Of a stretch of 64,000 nt of DNA, positions 23,478 to 35,272 are shown in pieces; the stretch's first letter is position 1, and the number at the start of each line of letters is the position of its first letter. The stretch spans positions 3,118,501 through 3,182,500 of the forward strand of contig WAEK01000002.1 in the NCBI GenBank assembly GCA_011634665.1, given 5' to 3'. Position numbers and translations under genes: made by a program. The DNA is from Mortierella sp. BCC40632 (taxonomy: Eukaryota > Mortierellomycota > Mortierellomycetes > Mortierellales > Mortierellaceae). The notes under the pieces were generated by a model. It had not been told where the DNA came from. It worked only from the letters and a program-made list of their open reading frames with translations, and did no database searches.

Positions 23478-25334
23478 ATGAGCAAAGCACTAGATCCGCT
23501 TCGGCGGCTGGTGGTTCAGTTCAATGCGCGTCTGACGGCCCATCTTAAGGCTTTGCCGGGTCAAGCATTACCCCAACCTCCAGCCCCACATGCCAGCCTC
23601 CTCCATGCTTCCACCGCTGGCCATGCCACCAGTCATGCCACCCACACTGCTCATGCCGCCATCCCCCCAGTCTTTGGCGGCCAGTTCCAGGTCAGGGTGC
23701 CCGTCCCATCCCACAGGGATGGTGCCCACCTCATGGCCCATCTCAACAGTCGACTCAACTCCATTGCTCGTCAGGTCTTTGTCCCCGAACCCGCTCGAGT
23801 TGCTGCTGTCAACTATGCCTGTCGCTCTGTAGGCCGTCCTCAGATGGCATCTTTGCTCTCACAGGGTTCTCAGCGCATGATGCATCACCGACCCCTTGAG
23901 TTTGCAGTTCCCCATGCATTCGCTTCCAAGGTGGGTCTTTCGTCCACACGCGGTTTCTGTTCCGTGGTCGGTGGTCCGAGCACACTCCAGGGCCCAGTCA
24001 AGATGATGGCCCAGCTCTATGCCAAACCCTTGGGTGTTTTGCCCAACAAACTATCCGAAAAGGATAATCAGCTCCACAGTCGTACACAGCGCTCGGCCGT
24101 GGCCAAGAAGCATTTGGCCAAGCGCTCTGCCTCATCTATGACCAAGAAGACCAAGAAGAACTCGTACCGCATCTCGAACGCGACCCTTCAGTCGTTCCTC
24201 GTCCGTGCAGCCCAGGTGGAGCAACAGCATCAGTTCCTTACTCTCTGCGACCTCAACACCCCCGCCATCACCATCGCCACTGCCATCTCGCTCGCCAAAG
24301 TGGCTGGCAAGTCGCTTTCGGAGTTGAACGAGCTCCCCAAGCTTGTTTCATCGGACGACTGCCCGACCAATGTCGACATGTGTTTTGTTTTGGATGCATC
24401 CCCACTCTGGCATTTGGACACAATGGTTTCGGCACTGCATACAGATTCATTGAAGGCGCCCAAGCAATTGAACGCAGACTTTATCAAGGACCTGTTGGAA
24501 GTGACCAATTATCAATACCAACACTTTTTAGAAGTCTCGTCCATTTTACAACGACTAGTACAATGTCCTGAAGTCCGAGAGATTTCGTTGAATGGATATG
24601 AACTTCGAGTGAAATTCGAGGGTACGACCTTGTTTGATATGGCCAAGTTCTTGCAGGCGTTGGGTGTGGATCCCAAGAGTCCACATTTTGATTTGGAAGA
24701 GATTTATGTGGATTTGGACCAGAGACCGACCCCGTACTTTCCCGAAGCCTCTGTGAATGAATTTTATACGCCATCGTTGTCGGACAATGAGACATGGGAT
24801 CAATGCAGCAGTATGAACAGCTCGATAATGATGTATTCGGATTCGGAGCGAGCCGAGAGTCCTGTTGCCATGTTGATCGAGTCCTTCCCTACCCAAGAGT
24901 CACCATGGGAAGGGTTTTCGTCGACCGAGTATGGATCTTTGACAGAGTCGGAATCTGAGGAGGTTGAATCCGAGTCGGACCATTTCTCAGAGACGGAATC
25001 GTTGACCAGTCGAGAGGAGAATCGAGAGGTTGAGGAAGAGCAAGCGATGAGAATGACGCAAGACTATTTCCCGACAGAGGATCCATCAGGACTGTGGCGA
25101 GAAGGATTGAATGTGAATCCTTTTGAAGCGACAGGACCGGCTTCGCCCAAGGAGTTGATTCAACAATCGACGGAGCAACTGGACCGAATGTCGAGTGAGA
25201 TTTTGGGGTCCAAGGTAGTCAGCGAGGAATACTTTGATAGTATCCGAGGATTCTTGGAGAGTATTGAAGAGGTGCAACGTCAATCGGACCGACTCTTTTC
25301 AGGATCTCGAACCCAGAACCCGTTCTTGGGATAA
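23478..25334 (+). CDS. conserved fungal protein of unknown function, possibly mitochondrial
   Basis: A single exon of 618 residues starts at ATG 23478 after a CT-rich leader. The first 165 residues are rich in Ala, His, Arg and Ser and nearly free of acidic residues, with RGFCSV near 158-163, which looks like a mitochondrial presequence. A basic linker (203-230) follows. The likely folded core is about 297-413, with VDMCFVLDASP, FIKDLLEVTNYQYQHFLE, and GVDPKSPHFDLEEIYVD. From memory this pattern resembles a fungal family often labelled 'casein kinase II beta 2 subunit' in databases, a doubtful name; that link is my inference. A Ser/Glu-rich acidic segment (about 470-525) and a C-terminal helical part follow. 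No catalytic motif is visible. The frame length and codon use support a real gene. Confidence 0.8.
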   Translation: MSKALDPLRRLVVQFNARLTAHLKALPGQALPQPPAPHASLLHASTAGHATSHATHTAHAAIPPVFGGQFQVRVPVPSHRDGAHLMAHLNSRLNSIARQVFVPEPARVAAVNYACRSVGRPQMASLLSQGSQRMMHHRPLEFAVPHAFASKVGLSSTRGFCSVVGGPSTLQGPVKMMAQLYAKPLGVLPNKLSEKDNQLHSRTQRSAVAKKHLAKRSASSMTKKTKKNSYRISNATLQSFLVRAAQVEQQHQFLTLCDLNTPAITIATAISLAKVAGKSLSELNELPKLVSSDDCPTNVDMCFVLDASPLWHLDTMVSALHTDSLKAPKQLNADFIKDLLEVTNYQYQHFLEVSSILQRLVQCPEVREISLNGYELRVKFEGTTLFDMAKFLQALGVDPKSPHFDLEEIYVDLDQRPTPYFPEASVNEFYTPSLSDNETWDQCSSMNSSIMMYSDSERAESPVAMLIESFPTQESPWEGFSSTEYGSLTESESEEVESESDHFSETESLTSREENREVEEEQAMRMTQDYFPTEDPSGLWREGLNVNPFEATGPASPKELIQQSTEQLDRMSSEILGSKVVSEEYFDSIRGFLESIEEVQRQSDRLFSGSRTQNPFLG

Positions 25335-25499
25335 AAAAAAAAAAAAAAAAAGCAAGAATAAGAAATAAGGAAGGAAGGTAAAATAGCCAAGCAACCCCCA
25401 CATGGCATCCAAGAACAAGACGAGATGAAGAAACAATAGAGTTCTCTCACTTTGTTGTTTCTCATGCCCTGAAACTCGGTGATGAAATTGCAAGCAACG

Positions 25500-25531
<32 letters not shown>

Positions 25532-26008
25532 ACTCTCCGCTCCCCTTTATCTCCACTCCAAAACACTCTCCCAACTCTATACTTTTCTTCTTCTTCGGCC
25601 GTTGCTGCTTCTTTCTCTTTCTCTCTCTCTCTCTCCTCTTCTTCTTCCTTCTCTCTATCATGAATCGGAATCTATGTCCCAGGCAATATGTTAGTCTTTG
25701 CCTTTTTCCAAACATGATGATCAATAAATTTTTTTTTATAAAAAAAAAAAAAAGTTTATTTAGAATGGTATCGAGAAAGGACACAGGGTATGGGGAGGGG
25801 GGAATGCCAAGGATCAATGAATCCACTATATAATATTATAGATAAAAAAAAAATGATGCAAATGTTGAGAGAAAGAGGGGGAAGGGGGAAAAAAATGCAA
25901 GATGCATAAAAAAAAAGAAAGAAAGAAAAGAAGTGGAGAAAGAATGAATTTGTGAGGGGAGGCATGCAAGTTGTTTGATTTGATTTGATTTGATTTGATT
26001 TTTTTTTT
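25335..26008. other. convergent intergenic region
   Basis: Two genes converge here. It holds an A18 run right after the stop (25334-25351), a T30 run (25500-25529), a CT tract (about 25615-25635), an A15 run near 25740-25753 and a (GATTT)n stretch just after the transporter stop (about 25977-26010). No gene is seen. Confidence 0.6.
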
Positions 26009-26610
26009 TTAAACACGTTCCTGACCAAGAGCAAAAGCCTTGGCTTCTGCCTTTGCACGCCAAGAACTGGCCTTCCAGATCATGATTCCCAATCCTGAGG
26101 CACCCAAAAGGGTCATACACGCCCAAAACGTATACAACCATCCATTACCCATCGCATTCAACAACGGTAACGCCGTGAACCCTCCAAACGCTGCCGTCAA
26201 CCCACGTGCAAAACTATTACAGGCCACGGCCGCCGTGGCCATGTTGTTGTCGGAATTGGCATCCACGAGTGCTGTCGTGGTGGACGCAAAGACCATCATC
26301 ATGCCAAACCCGACTGGAGGAAAAAGAAGGAAAAAGAAAAGAAAGAAATAAAAGAGATTAAAATGTCAGTCAGGCATTTTTTTTCTTCTTCTTCTTCTTC
26401 CTCTTTCAAAGAACAAGAAAAGGAAGAAGGGAATACTTACTAAGAAAGATGCCAGCCAGAGGGGCACCAAGGGGCAATCGGTTCTGGATGGACCAGCCAT
26501 AAAGCATAAGTCCAAGAGGAAGGACAATAATACCAATCCAAACACTATAGAGTCAAAGAGATAGAGCCATTAGAACTTCAGTCCAACAAGATGAGCAAAA
26601 AAAAAAAAAA

Positions 26611-26642
<32 letters not shown>

Positions 26643-29103
26643 AACTAACCTGTGAAGGCGAACCTCGGGCGGAGCACGGGTAGCGACGGTGACCATACCA
26701 GCGACCTCCTCCTTCTTGACTTCCATGGTCATCACCTCTGTCTCAGGAACACCCTTCGATCGAGCCTCCTTTTGTCGTTCCTCCAATTCTCTCTTCATCT
26801 CTCGTCGGATCAACCATTGTCGAAGGACATAATCCGAATACCGTCCTCCAATCAACGATCCCATCACCGAACCCACTCCTGCCGCACAGAAACACACACC
26901 GATGATCGATTCATTCAATGCATACACCTTGGACAACGAAATCGGTAGCGTATTGGACATGCAGAACTGAGCCCCCAACGAGAGTGCGTTAAAGGTCACC
27001 AACAAGGTATTGGTTGGCTTGCGAAGACAAAGCAATGGTCTCAAAGGGTTAAAGGATTTGGGACGACGAGGAGTCATGGGTTCCGTAGTCGGTGGAATCT
27101 GCAGACTGTCTTGGTCTCTATCATCATCAGACGATTGACCATCCGTTTCCTTACAATGTTCAACAGCAGAACCCTTTTCATTGCCTTGTTCCTTGATCGA
27201 ATCTTGATCACGATGTTCTGTAATGCTCGACTCGGGATCGGCTAGGTCTTCAGTACTAAAATACTGAGGTAGGTTGTTGGGGGCAATGCTTTCGAGAGCA
27301 CTCAAGACCACCTCTTCACCATGGTGATGGTGGGGGTGATCTCCTGTACCCATGCCCGAGGCGGTCGTCTCGGGTTGATTACCATGAAGTGAAGATTTGC
27401 TTGCGACGAGTGTAGGGTCCGAGCGCGACGCGTGAATAGGGGAAGGGTGTGACAGGGAAGAATCTTTGGTGGCGGTGGCGGTGGCGGTCTGTGCTTGGAT
27501 GGTCTTGCGCTCTGGGTGGTCGCCAGAGGTCTTGATGATCGTCTGACGATATGTTTCGGGGAGGATAAAGAGCACCAGTAGAAAAGCCACCACGGCTGCT
27601 CCGAGCAGGAGCCACATTGTATATCTATAGTATGGACAAGAATGACCAAATCAAATTAATCCTATGTTGGAAAAAAAAAAAGGGCAGACACGTTTTTTTT
27701 TTGTTTGTTTGTTTGCCCATGATTCGACCACCAGGTACTTTACCTCCAACCAGCACGATCAGAAATAACTCCACCAATAATGGGCCCGACCACAGGAGCG
27801 ACCAAAGGGCCTAGGTAATAGATTCCAAAGGCTGCACCTCGTTCACCACTATGAAAGATGTCACTCAAAGAACCCCCGCCCACAGAGAGGACTGAGCTCG
27901 AACCAAAGGCTTGAATCGCACGCATCACAAAAAAGACCCAGATATTGTGCGAGACCGCGGCAAAGAGTGAACCGAGAATGAAAATCAACATCGAGATCAG
28001 ATAAATGGGTCGACGACCTGTGTAGTCGCAGAGCGAAGCCCAAAAGACGGGCTAAAAAGATTTGCCATGATATAACAGGGTCCAAAAGAGAGAGAGAAGT
28101 GTGGGGGGGGCAAATGAGCATGGGCGAGAGGGGGGCAAAAAAAAGTGAGAGTAAGAGAGAGAGAGAGAGAGAGAGAGATAGAGCAATTAGCACGGGTAAA
28201 TAGGGTGGTAACAAAACATGACTGGATGATTCAAAAAGAATGCAACATGGTCTTACCATGATTCCCATGAAAAGGACATAGACCGACACTAGAAAAGGGG
28301 GGGTGGGGGTGGTTTTGTGTATGCGCGTGAGTGAATACACAATGTGTGGAGAGAGGAGAGTGAGAGTGAGAGAGAAAGGGTAAATGCAAAACACGGTTCA
28401 GCATTGTCTAGATTAGCATCCGAGGTTTGAATGACATTGAGGAGGAGGAGAGGAACAGTCTACAGCCGAGAGAGTAGTGTATGTCTATGATTCTATATGT
28501 GTACCCATGTCCATTGTTGTTCTCGACTAGTATCGAAGCAAGAAAAAGTAGAACGGAAGAGCCTTTGTTTTCTTTTTCCCAAGCAAGCAAGCAAACAAGC
28601 AAGCAAACAAACAGGACCTGTCTCTCTCTCAATCTCCCAATCCATCGGGGCGGCAAGCGAAAGTGCGTCTCAGAGAGAGAGAAAGGTTGTCTGCAGGGTA
28701 CAGATCGGATAAACTCTTTCCTTGCGGGGGGGAGAGGAGAGATTCGAGTGGAGCGTGGAGAGTGGGTGCTCTGAAGTATAAGCGGATTTAGCGTGCGGAG
28801 TGGGCGATGTAATATGTGTGTGTGTGTGTGTGTGTGTAGGAGTTGTTGTGTTGAAGGAGGAAAAGGTGGACGATTCGTAGAGAAATGCTTACAGGTAGCC
28901 GAAACCAGAGACTCGGTTGTATTAAAGTCGTTCTTGACTTGGAGAACAGCCGGCATATAGATGGACGAAGCCAAGGGAGCAACAAACGCGCAGTACGCGA
29001 TAGTAAAGACGACAATGTTCTTTTTGCGCCGTGGCCAATCCTTGGGATCGTCTGTCCTAGACTCGGGGGCGACAAGGCCCTTGAGGTAAGCGACAACGGC
29101 CAT
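26009..29103 (-). CDS. MFS transporter, DHA1 (drug:H+ antiporter) type
   Basis: Six exons read 29103-28893, 28288-28257, 28051-27744, 27624-26650, 26544-26441 and 26313-26009, with GT-AG introns and consistent phases, giving 644 residues. Twelve membrane segments can be traced. The loop 2-3 motif A is SLCDYTGRRPIYLIS; the antiporter-type segment GPLVAPVVGPIIGG lies in the fifth helix. The order of features matches the 12-helix drug:H+ antiporter group that includes yeast Qdr/Aqr/Tpo proteins, which export drugs, organic acids or polyamines at the plasma membrane. The central cytosolic loop between helices 6 and 7 (about 208-385) is near 175 residues, long for the family, and rich in Ser, Thr, Asp, Glu and His. 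Intron 1 is 604 bp and repeat-rich. Substrate unknown. Confidence 0.9.
28289..28892 (-). repeat. repeat-filled first intron of the MFS gene
   Basis: This 604-bp intron carries a (TG)n tract (about 28813-28838), a CAAG/CAAA-like tract (28579-28611), and several GA stretches. It separates the 70-codon first exon from an 11-codon second exon. Confidence 0.7.
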
Positions 29104-29141
29104 TGTGTGTATCGTGTGTGTGTTTGTGAATTAAGAAAAAA

Positions 29142-29189
<48 letters not shown>

Positions 29190-29496
29190 AAGTGGAGTTG
29201 CAGGGAAGGCTGTTCCCTGGGAATTGGAGAGGGAGCGAATGTGAACCGGAAGAGGAATAGCCGAAATAGAAAGAGAGAGAAAAGGGGAGAGGAGAAGGAA
29301 GGAGAGTGCGACTACTGGAGAAAGTGACAGTGGTAGTGACAGTGACAGTGACAGGACATAGAAGAAAAAGAATGGGAGGAGGTCATTCGAATGATGCAAT
29401 GATGTCCAACTGAGATGAGGCGATGGATCAGAGCGATCACCAAGAGAGAAGGAGAGAGAGAGAGAGAGTGCGAGTGCGTGTGTTTGTGTCGAAAGG

Positions 29497-29530
<34 letters not shown>

Positions 29531-29622
29531 AAGAAAGAAAGGATGAAAGAGAGAGAGAAAAAGAAAGAGAGAATCCGGCTCGCTTGGCCGCCGAGTTTAA
29601 ATCAAAAAGAGTGCCTCTCCTG

Positions 29623-29653
<31 letters not shown>

Positions 29654-31277
29654 CTCTCTTAACCACTGCTACTACGCCTCATCCACAATACAGTCCAGTG
29701 CGGATGCACACCGGAGCCGATTCTCTCTTCCAATGGGGATGCTCCGCTCTCTCTCTCTCTCTCTCTCTCTTTCTTTCTCTTTCTTTCTTTCTCTCTCTCT
29801 CTGCCTTCTCTCTTTCCTTATCAGGGCTGCATACTTTTTTCACTCCTCGAGACCCATTGCCCATCATGGCCCATTGCCACAACCACTTCCGTTTTGATCT
29901 GCCCTTAGCTTTTCTATCGACTAGTCTTCTCACCCCCAAGACCCTCTTCGTTGACTGCGCTCTGTTTACACTGTTTATAACGTGGACGGACCAAAGAAGA
30001 AGAAGAACGGCACAGGGCAATGGGCGGACCAAGGGACAACCGAAAAAAGCTCAGTCCGGTAAAATCATGAACCTTAAATTGCTCTACTGCACACGGTGCA
30101 TGCGGTGGCTGGGAAAGGTACAAACGAACAAAAAGGACAAATATACCCGCATCCTTCGCCTCCCCACCCCAAGGTGTTGTCCCCCCTATGACTCTTTTTT
30201 TATTTCACTAAACGTCTAGGGTAAAACTCCTTCCTCCTCCTCCAGGAGGACGGTCCAGGCCTCGAAACCACGTCCATCACCATCATGGTATTAAAGACGC
30301 GGTTTCCGAGATGGATCGTGGTCAACTGGCTCAATTTGGTCCTTCCTTCCGGGCAAAGCAGTTCCTTCTCTTTGTTGTCTCCGGTTCTTTCCATTGTTCT
30401 TGCACTTGGAGCCTCTCTCCATCCTCTCCCCCCTCTCCACCTTCACTCTCCCACGCCCTTCTTTTTTCTGCCTCGCACGCACAAGGCCACTAGGCTCAAT
30501 CTCTTTTTGTAGCGTCAACACACAAACACACGATTTTTTTTCTTTTCTCCACTCGACCCTCTTTTCTTTACTTTACTTTACTTTGTCACTGTCTCGTTGA
30601 TCTATCTCTACGACCTCGAGACGAAAATGGAAACGATGGATCAATCGCACGGATCAAAGAAAAGGAGAAGGACGACCACTGGCCCTTCCGGGACAAACCG
30701 CTTCGATCCCCTATTTGATGGTCTTGTAGACATTATGCCTTCTTTTTTCTTTGTCAAGAGAGTCCTTCATTTCTTTCTCTTTCTCTTTCTCTTTCTCTCG
30801 CTTTCTCTCCCTCTCTCTCTCCCTAATCGCGAGTCACAAGGAACGCATCTTTTTTTTTTTTGCCCTTCCCCCTCGGCTCGCTCAATCTCCTCCTCTTCCA
30901 TCGCAGAAATGAACCGGAAAGGGGAAGGGGAGAAGGGGAGGGGGGTCGTTAGAGCCCTTGGCCTTGACGAGCCCTTCTGAACCGAAGAATGCTCTTGCTC
31001 TGCATGGACCTGTGGTTTTTTTTTTCTTTCTTTCTTTCGTGACTGGGCCAATGCTCTTTTAAGACCCATAATAGGGGAAAGAAAGAAAGAAAAAGAAAAA
31101 AAATAGTAAAGAAGTATTGGGGAAAGAAGGTCGGCTGGCCCACACGCACACAATTGGCCGGAAGGGGGGAGGAGAGAGAGAGAGAGAGAGAAAGCGTGCG
31201 GCGTCAGTGCGTTTCTCGTGGCAGGTGGTAGAGTAGAAGGAAGAGATAGAAAGGTCCTTTCTTGTAGACACACTCAC

Positions 31278-31312
<35 letters not shown>

Positions 31313-32054
31313 AGACAGTAGTGACTCTTTCTGTGTACATCTGAGTATGGTTTACAGAGCTAGTTGGAAAAAAAAAAAAAAAAAAAAAACGTCCTGAGAG
31401 GGCTCACGGACCTCCTTGCTTGGACTCGCTCGCTCACGACCATAATAGTGTTTATCACCACCCCTGCATCCTCCCATTCGGCGCGAAGGCAAAAATAAAA
31501 AAAAAAAAAAAAAAAAAAAAAGTCCCCTTTCCTCCCTTGTTGACGAATGTATTAAAATGGATTGATGTCCGAGCCCGAATAGACCTAATGCAGCCAAGGA
31601 GGAATGAGATACTTGTTCCTTGCTCCCAAGTAAATCGCTAACAAAGGGGGAGAGGGCAAGGTCAATCCTCAGTGGTGTAGCTAATTGACACTCTCCTTAC
31701 TCCAGAGCAAAAGTTTACTTTTTTTTTTTTTTTGCATGTCATTGACACCGAAAAGCCATTTATTGTCACTTTACCATCCAAACAACGGGGAGAAAGAGAA
31801 AATGAAATTGTGAAAAAAGAAAGATTAAAACCACCTCTTCGAAGAAGAAGAAGAATAATAATAAACCGCTCCAGCAGAATCGCGTAATAAAAAAAAAAAA
31901 AGGGGGGGGGGGGAGAGAGGAGGAAAGGACCGAGTCTCTGGAATAAAATAGACATTGTCTTGATGTGGAAGAGAGGACCCGATCATGACGACCATAGTCC
32001 ATTAAAAGTAAGAGACAAGTTCAAGAAACATCTACCCAACAGCCCCGATCCATC

Positions 32055-32085
<31 letters not shown>

Positions 32086-32944
32086 GAAAGGGATGTGCAT
32101 TAGGCGCAAAAAAAAAAGTCCGTTGCTCCGGGAATGGAAGATGGGGAGGAGGAGGAAGAGGAGGATGGATGGATGCAAACGTAAAAAAAAAAAAAAAAAA
32201 AAAAAAGATGAAGATGTGGACTTTCTTAGCCGCCTTGTACCCATCCATGGGCCTCGATCTACCCTTCCGTATTCCTTTTTGATCCGACCCCCCCCCTCTT
32301 TACACGAGTTTGAGGCTATCATGAGCAATTATGACATGACCCCCCCCCCCCTCTTCCCTTCCCTTCCGGGATTTTTTTTTTTGAGAGACTCAAGACTGAG
32401 AGAGAAAGAGAGAAAGAAAGAAATGTAGAGAGAAAAAGAAGGGGACTTGCGCGATATTCTAGAAGAAAGTTGCAACAAGACAGGGCAATGAAAGCACTGC
32501 GCGGCGCGGTATGTACATACTCTGAACCTTTTTGGCATACACACACAGAGACACCCCACACACATCTTTCCATTTTTTTTTGGTTGAACCACCGATAAAA
32601 CAATGACTAATGAATTTTGTTTTTTGGCAAGCAGAAAAGAAAAAAAAGAAAAAAAGAAAAAAAGAAAAAAGAAAAAGAAAAAAAGCCTTGAAGAGGAGAC
32701 AGCAACAAATGGATAGGAGACCAAGTAAGACTTGGGGAGTAGACCTTTTTTTCAAAAGAAAGGACATCAACAAGAGTGGTATCCCCCCTCCCCAAGGGAA
32801 AGAAGATCATCCAGCTCTCTCTTTTCTGCTAGGAAAAAGGGTGCAGTAGACTCGGTGTTGGAGGGTACGCACGGACCAAAAAAAAAAGGCGCCCGTTACA
32901 CAAGAGCTCGGTCATCATCTTGTCGTTGACAACTCCATTTTTTT
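29104..32944. other. 3.8-kb intergenic region dominated by GA/CT and A/T repeats
   Basis: It lies upstream of the MFS gene and downstream of the membrane-protein gene. GA or CT tracts occur at about 29143-29182, 29505-29530, 29620-29650, 29745-29770 and 31280-31311. Poly-A runs occur near 31370-31389, 31497-31521, 32056-32082 and 32182-32206. A G9 run flanks poly-A near 31890-31912, and C9-10 runs occur near 32288-32297 and 32341-32350. Frames in this region translate only repeats; I see no supported gene. Confidence 0.6.
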
Positions 32945-35272
32945 TTATAAATGTTTGGCTCCTTTTGTAGAGGGTTTGTGTCCAGGCCTTGGGCGTGAAT
33001 TAAGGTGATGGCCCGGATTAGAATAGATAGCCGTTGGCCACCACGAGATGGACAATCGTGGTCTGATCGCAGCTCCTGTTGTGCTCCTCGTCGTCGTCGT
33101 CGCTGTCATCGTCCCTATTTGACCTGCTTCATCTACTTCCGCTGCTCTTTTTGTCCCTCCCGTCATTTCTCTTTCGGGTCCCGTGTAGGCCTGGGCCATA
33201 GTCGCCGATTTTTTCATTCCTGCCATTCCTGCCTTGGGCTTGGACTTGGGCTTTGGTGTCGCAGTAATTGGGGTGACGACTTTTCTTCCTCCCCCTCCTC
33301 CTCCTCCTTCTAAAGCCACATCTGCACGACCTCGACCATTTTGGATCGCCGTAGTGTCTGTCGCATTTATCATGTTCATAGGAGAAGATGATGCTATGGA
33401 CTTGGTATTCATCTGAGGTCTGTCCATTCGAGTCGATTTAGGCTTCGCTACAAGTGGCTGTCCAGATGCCTCCTTACCGACCAATGCGGTTGCGGCTAAG
33501 ACGGTCGTAGAAGCCATTGCAGTGGATATGGGTCGCGTGGCCTTGGGCGAAATAGTTGAAGCAGAGGGCACACAAAGATTCGATTGTACCTTGAGTGACC
33601 TTGAATTCTTGGAATGGCTCGATGTGTTTGATGGTTTGATCGGGCCTGTCACGGCTTTGACTTTAGCAGTGGCTGATAAAGTAGAAGATCCAACACCTCC
33701 AATCAGCGAGCTAGTTCTTTTCTCCTTGTCCACACGGGAATTGGTCGCCGTAGTAGGAACAATTGTTCTTTGAGATCTGGTCCTTGGCGTGGTAGTGAAA
33801 GGATCATTCTTGGTTAGATCGGTGACCTGCTTTTTGAAGATTGAGGATGACTCGTTCTCAGATGGAGCCGTCAAAGCCGTTGACTGTTCACTGGGCGTGA
33901 CAGTAGTGACCATTGGTGTGGGATCTAAACGCATTGATTTAGATGGACCAGAGGTGGATGCACCTTGGTCGCTCCTTTCCACCACTGTCCTTGTCCTTGT
34001 CGGGTTGACGGTCACTGGCGTGAGTATTCTTTGTCCATGGGGATCCACCTCGATCGTAGTCACTGAAGGATGTGTTCTTCCTAGAGATATAAAGTCAAGT
34101 AGCTCTGGATCACTGATGTTGGAATCAACCCACGACCGCAACTCGTCACCTCCATAGCTCTGAGGTCGTTCCTTTCCACGTTTCCTAGAACGAGATCGTA
34201 TCCTAGCACTCTCATGATCCGAAAAATATTCACTAATATGACTTTTTCGTTTTCGTTCCTGTCGATCCTTGTACATCCTTGCAGGTCGTTCGAAAGCTGA
34301 TCGGATACTGGATCGAGTTGTCTTGGCATCGTCTTCATCTTCGGTCTCATTGTAATTATTCTGCCTATTCTCTGCCATCCTCTTCAGCCTTTCTTCTCTA
34401 CTTTCCTCTTCCCCTTCCTCATCGTCATCTACCGCTTCTACGGCAATAAGAGTCGTTGTCGCAATAGATGGTTCTCGAGCACGATAAAGTTCTCCTTCCT
34501 TACAAAAGGGATCATTCACAGGTTGATACATGACCCTTCTTGGTTGTACACTCGTTCCACTCGTTGTTCCCAACGCTAACATTGTTCCCGAGACATGAGC
34601 TGTGCCTGGTGGCGAAGGCAGCTCGATGACTTTATACCAATTAGCAGAAGTAGCCTTGCTGGTCTTGGAAGAGATGGACATAGTAGTGGCTCCTGGAACG
34701 TGGATGCGACTTACGGGACGTGATGAATCCACAGAGTCCCGAGCAAACGGTGTCATGCTCCTTCTTCGATCCGAAGGACCGACAGACATACTTTTGACCG
34801 ATCTACTAGCAAGACTTCCAGGTCTTGACAGTCTGGAAGCCTTGTCATCCTGGTCATCTTCGTCTTTCTCCTCCTCCCTATCGCCATATAAACTCGAGTG
34901 AGTAGGAGCGACAGAAGGGTGATCGAGAGGCTGTGACGATCTCTCCAAGGAGCCGTCTGTGGTCTGGGACTTGAACTTGTCCCATCGTTCCAGAGTCCAT
35001 CCAAGTTGTCTATAAAAGAGTTGTCTTCGAAAGGCACACAGACAACAAAGCAAGGCCATGGCGACCATACCACCAAAGATCCCTGCTGCCATTGCTGTGA
35101 TATTGGCATCTGGCTTTGGAGGTGGGTTGGTAGATGGATTCGAACCGTCTTCTGTTACGAGAGCCAGGTACTGATGAAAGGATGGGATAGTTTCGAGAGG
35201 AGTGGATATTGGCTCTGTGATTGTGGTAGTGGTAGTTCCTGAAAGGTCGTGGCCATGCGTCGGGATAATCAT
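32945..35272 (-). CDS. single-pass membrane protein of unknown function with long disordered tail
   Basis: A long open frame ends at 32945. The first in-frame ATG is at 35272, giving 775 residues. The same frame stays open upstream to about 35389 without an ATG and would encode a hydrophobic stretch, but that DNA is the CT-rich leader. An upstream exon with the true start cannot be excluded. After ATG come a Thr/Pro-rich segment with an N-glycosylation site (NIT) and one membrane helix, GIFGGMVAMALLCCLCAF, at about residues 64-81. The remaining 690 residues are Ser/Thr/Arg-rich and disordered, with basic clusters such as RIRSRSRKRGKERPQ and a G7 run near the end. The layout (short outer part, one helix, long inner tail) is like many fungal sensor-type proteins, but I do not recognise a family. 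Confidence 0.65.
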   Translation of the reverse strand: MIIPTHGHDLSGTTTTTITEPISTPLETIPSFHQYLALVTEDGSNPSTNPPPKPDANITAMAAGIFGGMVAMALLCCLCAFRRQLFYRQLGWTLERWDKFKSQTTDGSLERSSQPLDHPSVAPTHSSLYGDREEEKDEDDQDDKASRLSRPGSLASRSVKSMSVGPSDRRRSMTPFARDSVDSSRPVSRIHVPGATTMSISSKTSKATSANWYKVIELPSPPGTAHVSGTMLALGTTSGTSVQPRRVMYQPVNDPFCKEGELYRAREPSIATTTLIAVEAVDDDEEGEEESREERLKRMAENRQNNYNETEDEDDAKTTRSSIRSAFERPARMYKDRQERKRKSHISEYFSDHESARIRSRSRKRGKERPQSYGGDELRSWVDSNISDPELLDFISLGRTHPSVTTIEVDPHGQRILTPVTVNPTRTRTVVERSDQGASTSGPSKSMRLDPTPMVTTVTPSEQSTALTAPSENESSSIFKKQVTDLTKNDPFTTTPRTRSQRTIVPTTATNSRVDKEKRTSSLIGGVGSSTLSATAKVKAVTGPIKPSNTSSHSKNSRSLKVQSNLCVPSASTISPKATRPISTAMASTTVLAATALVGKEASGQPLVAKPKSTRMDRPQMNTKSIASSSPMNMINATDTTAIQNGRGRADVALEGGGGGGGRKVVTPITATPKPKSKPKAGMAGMKKSATMAQAYTGPEREMTGGTKRAAEVDEAGQIGTMTATTTTRSTTGAAIRPRLSISWWPTAIYSNPGHHLNSRPRPGHKPSTKGAKHL

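Noticed and set aside
28788..29666. 292-codon frame on - extending over the MFS start
   Set aside because: It is mostly Ser-Leu repeats from CT microsatellites and overlaps the real first exon in another frame.
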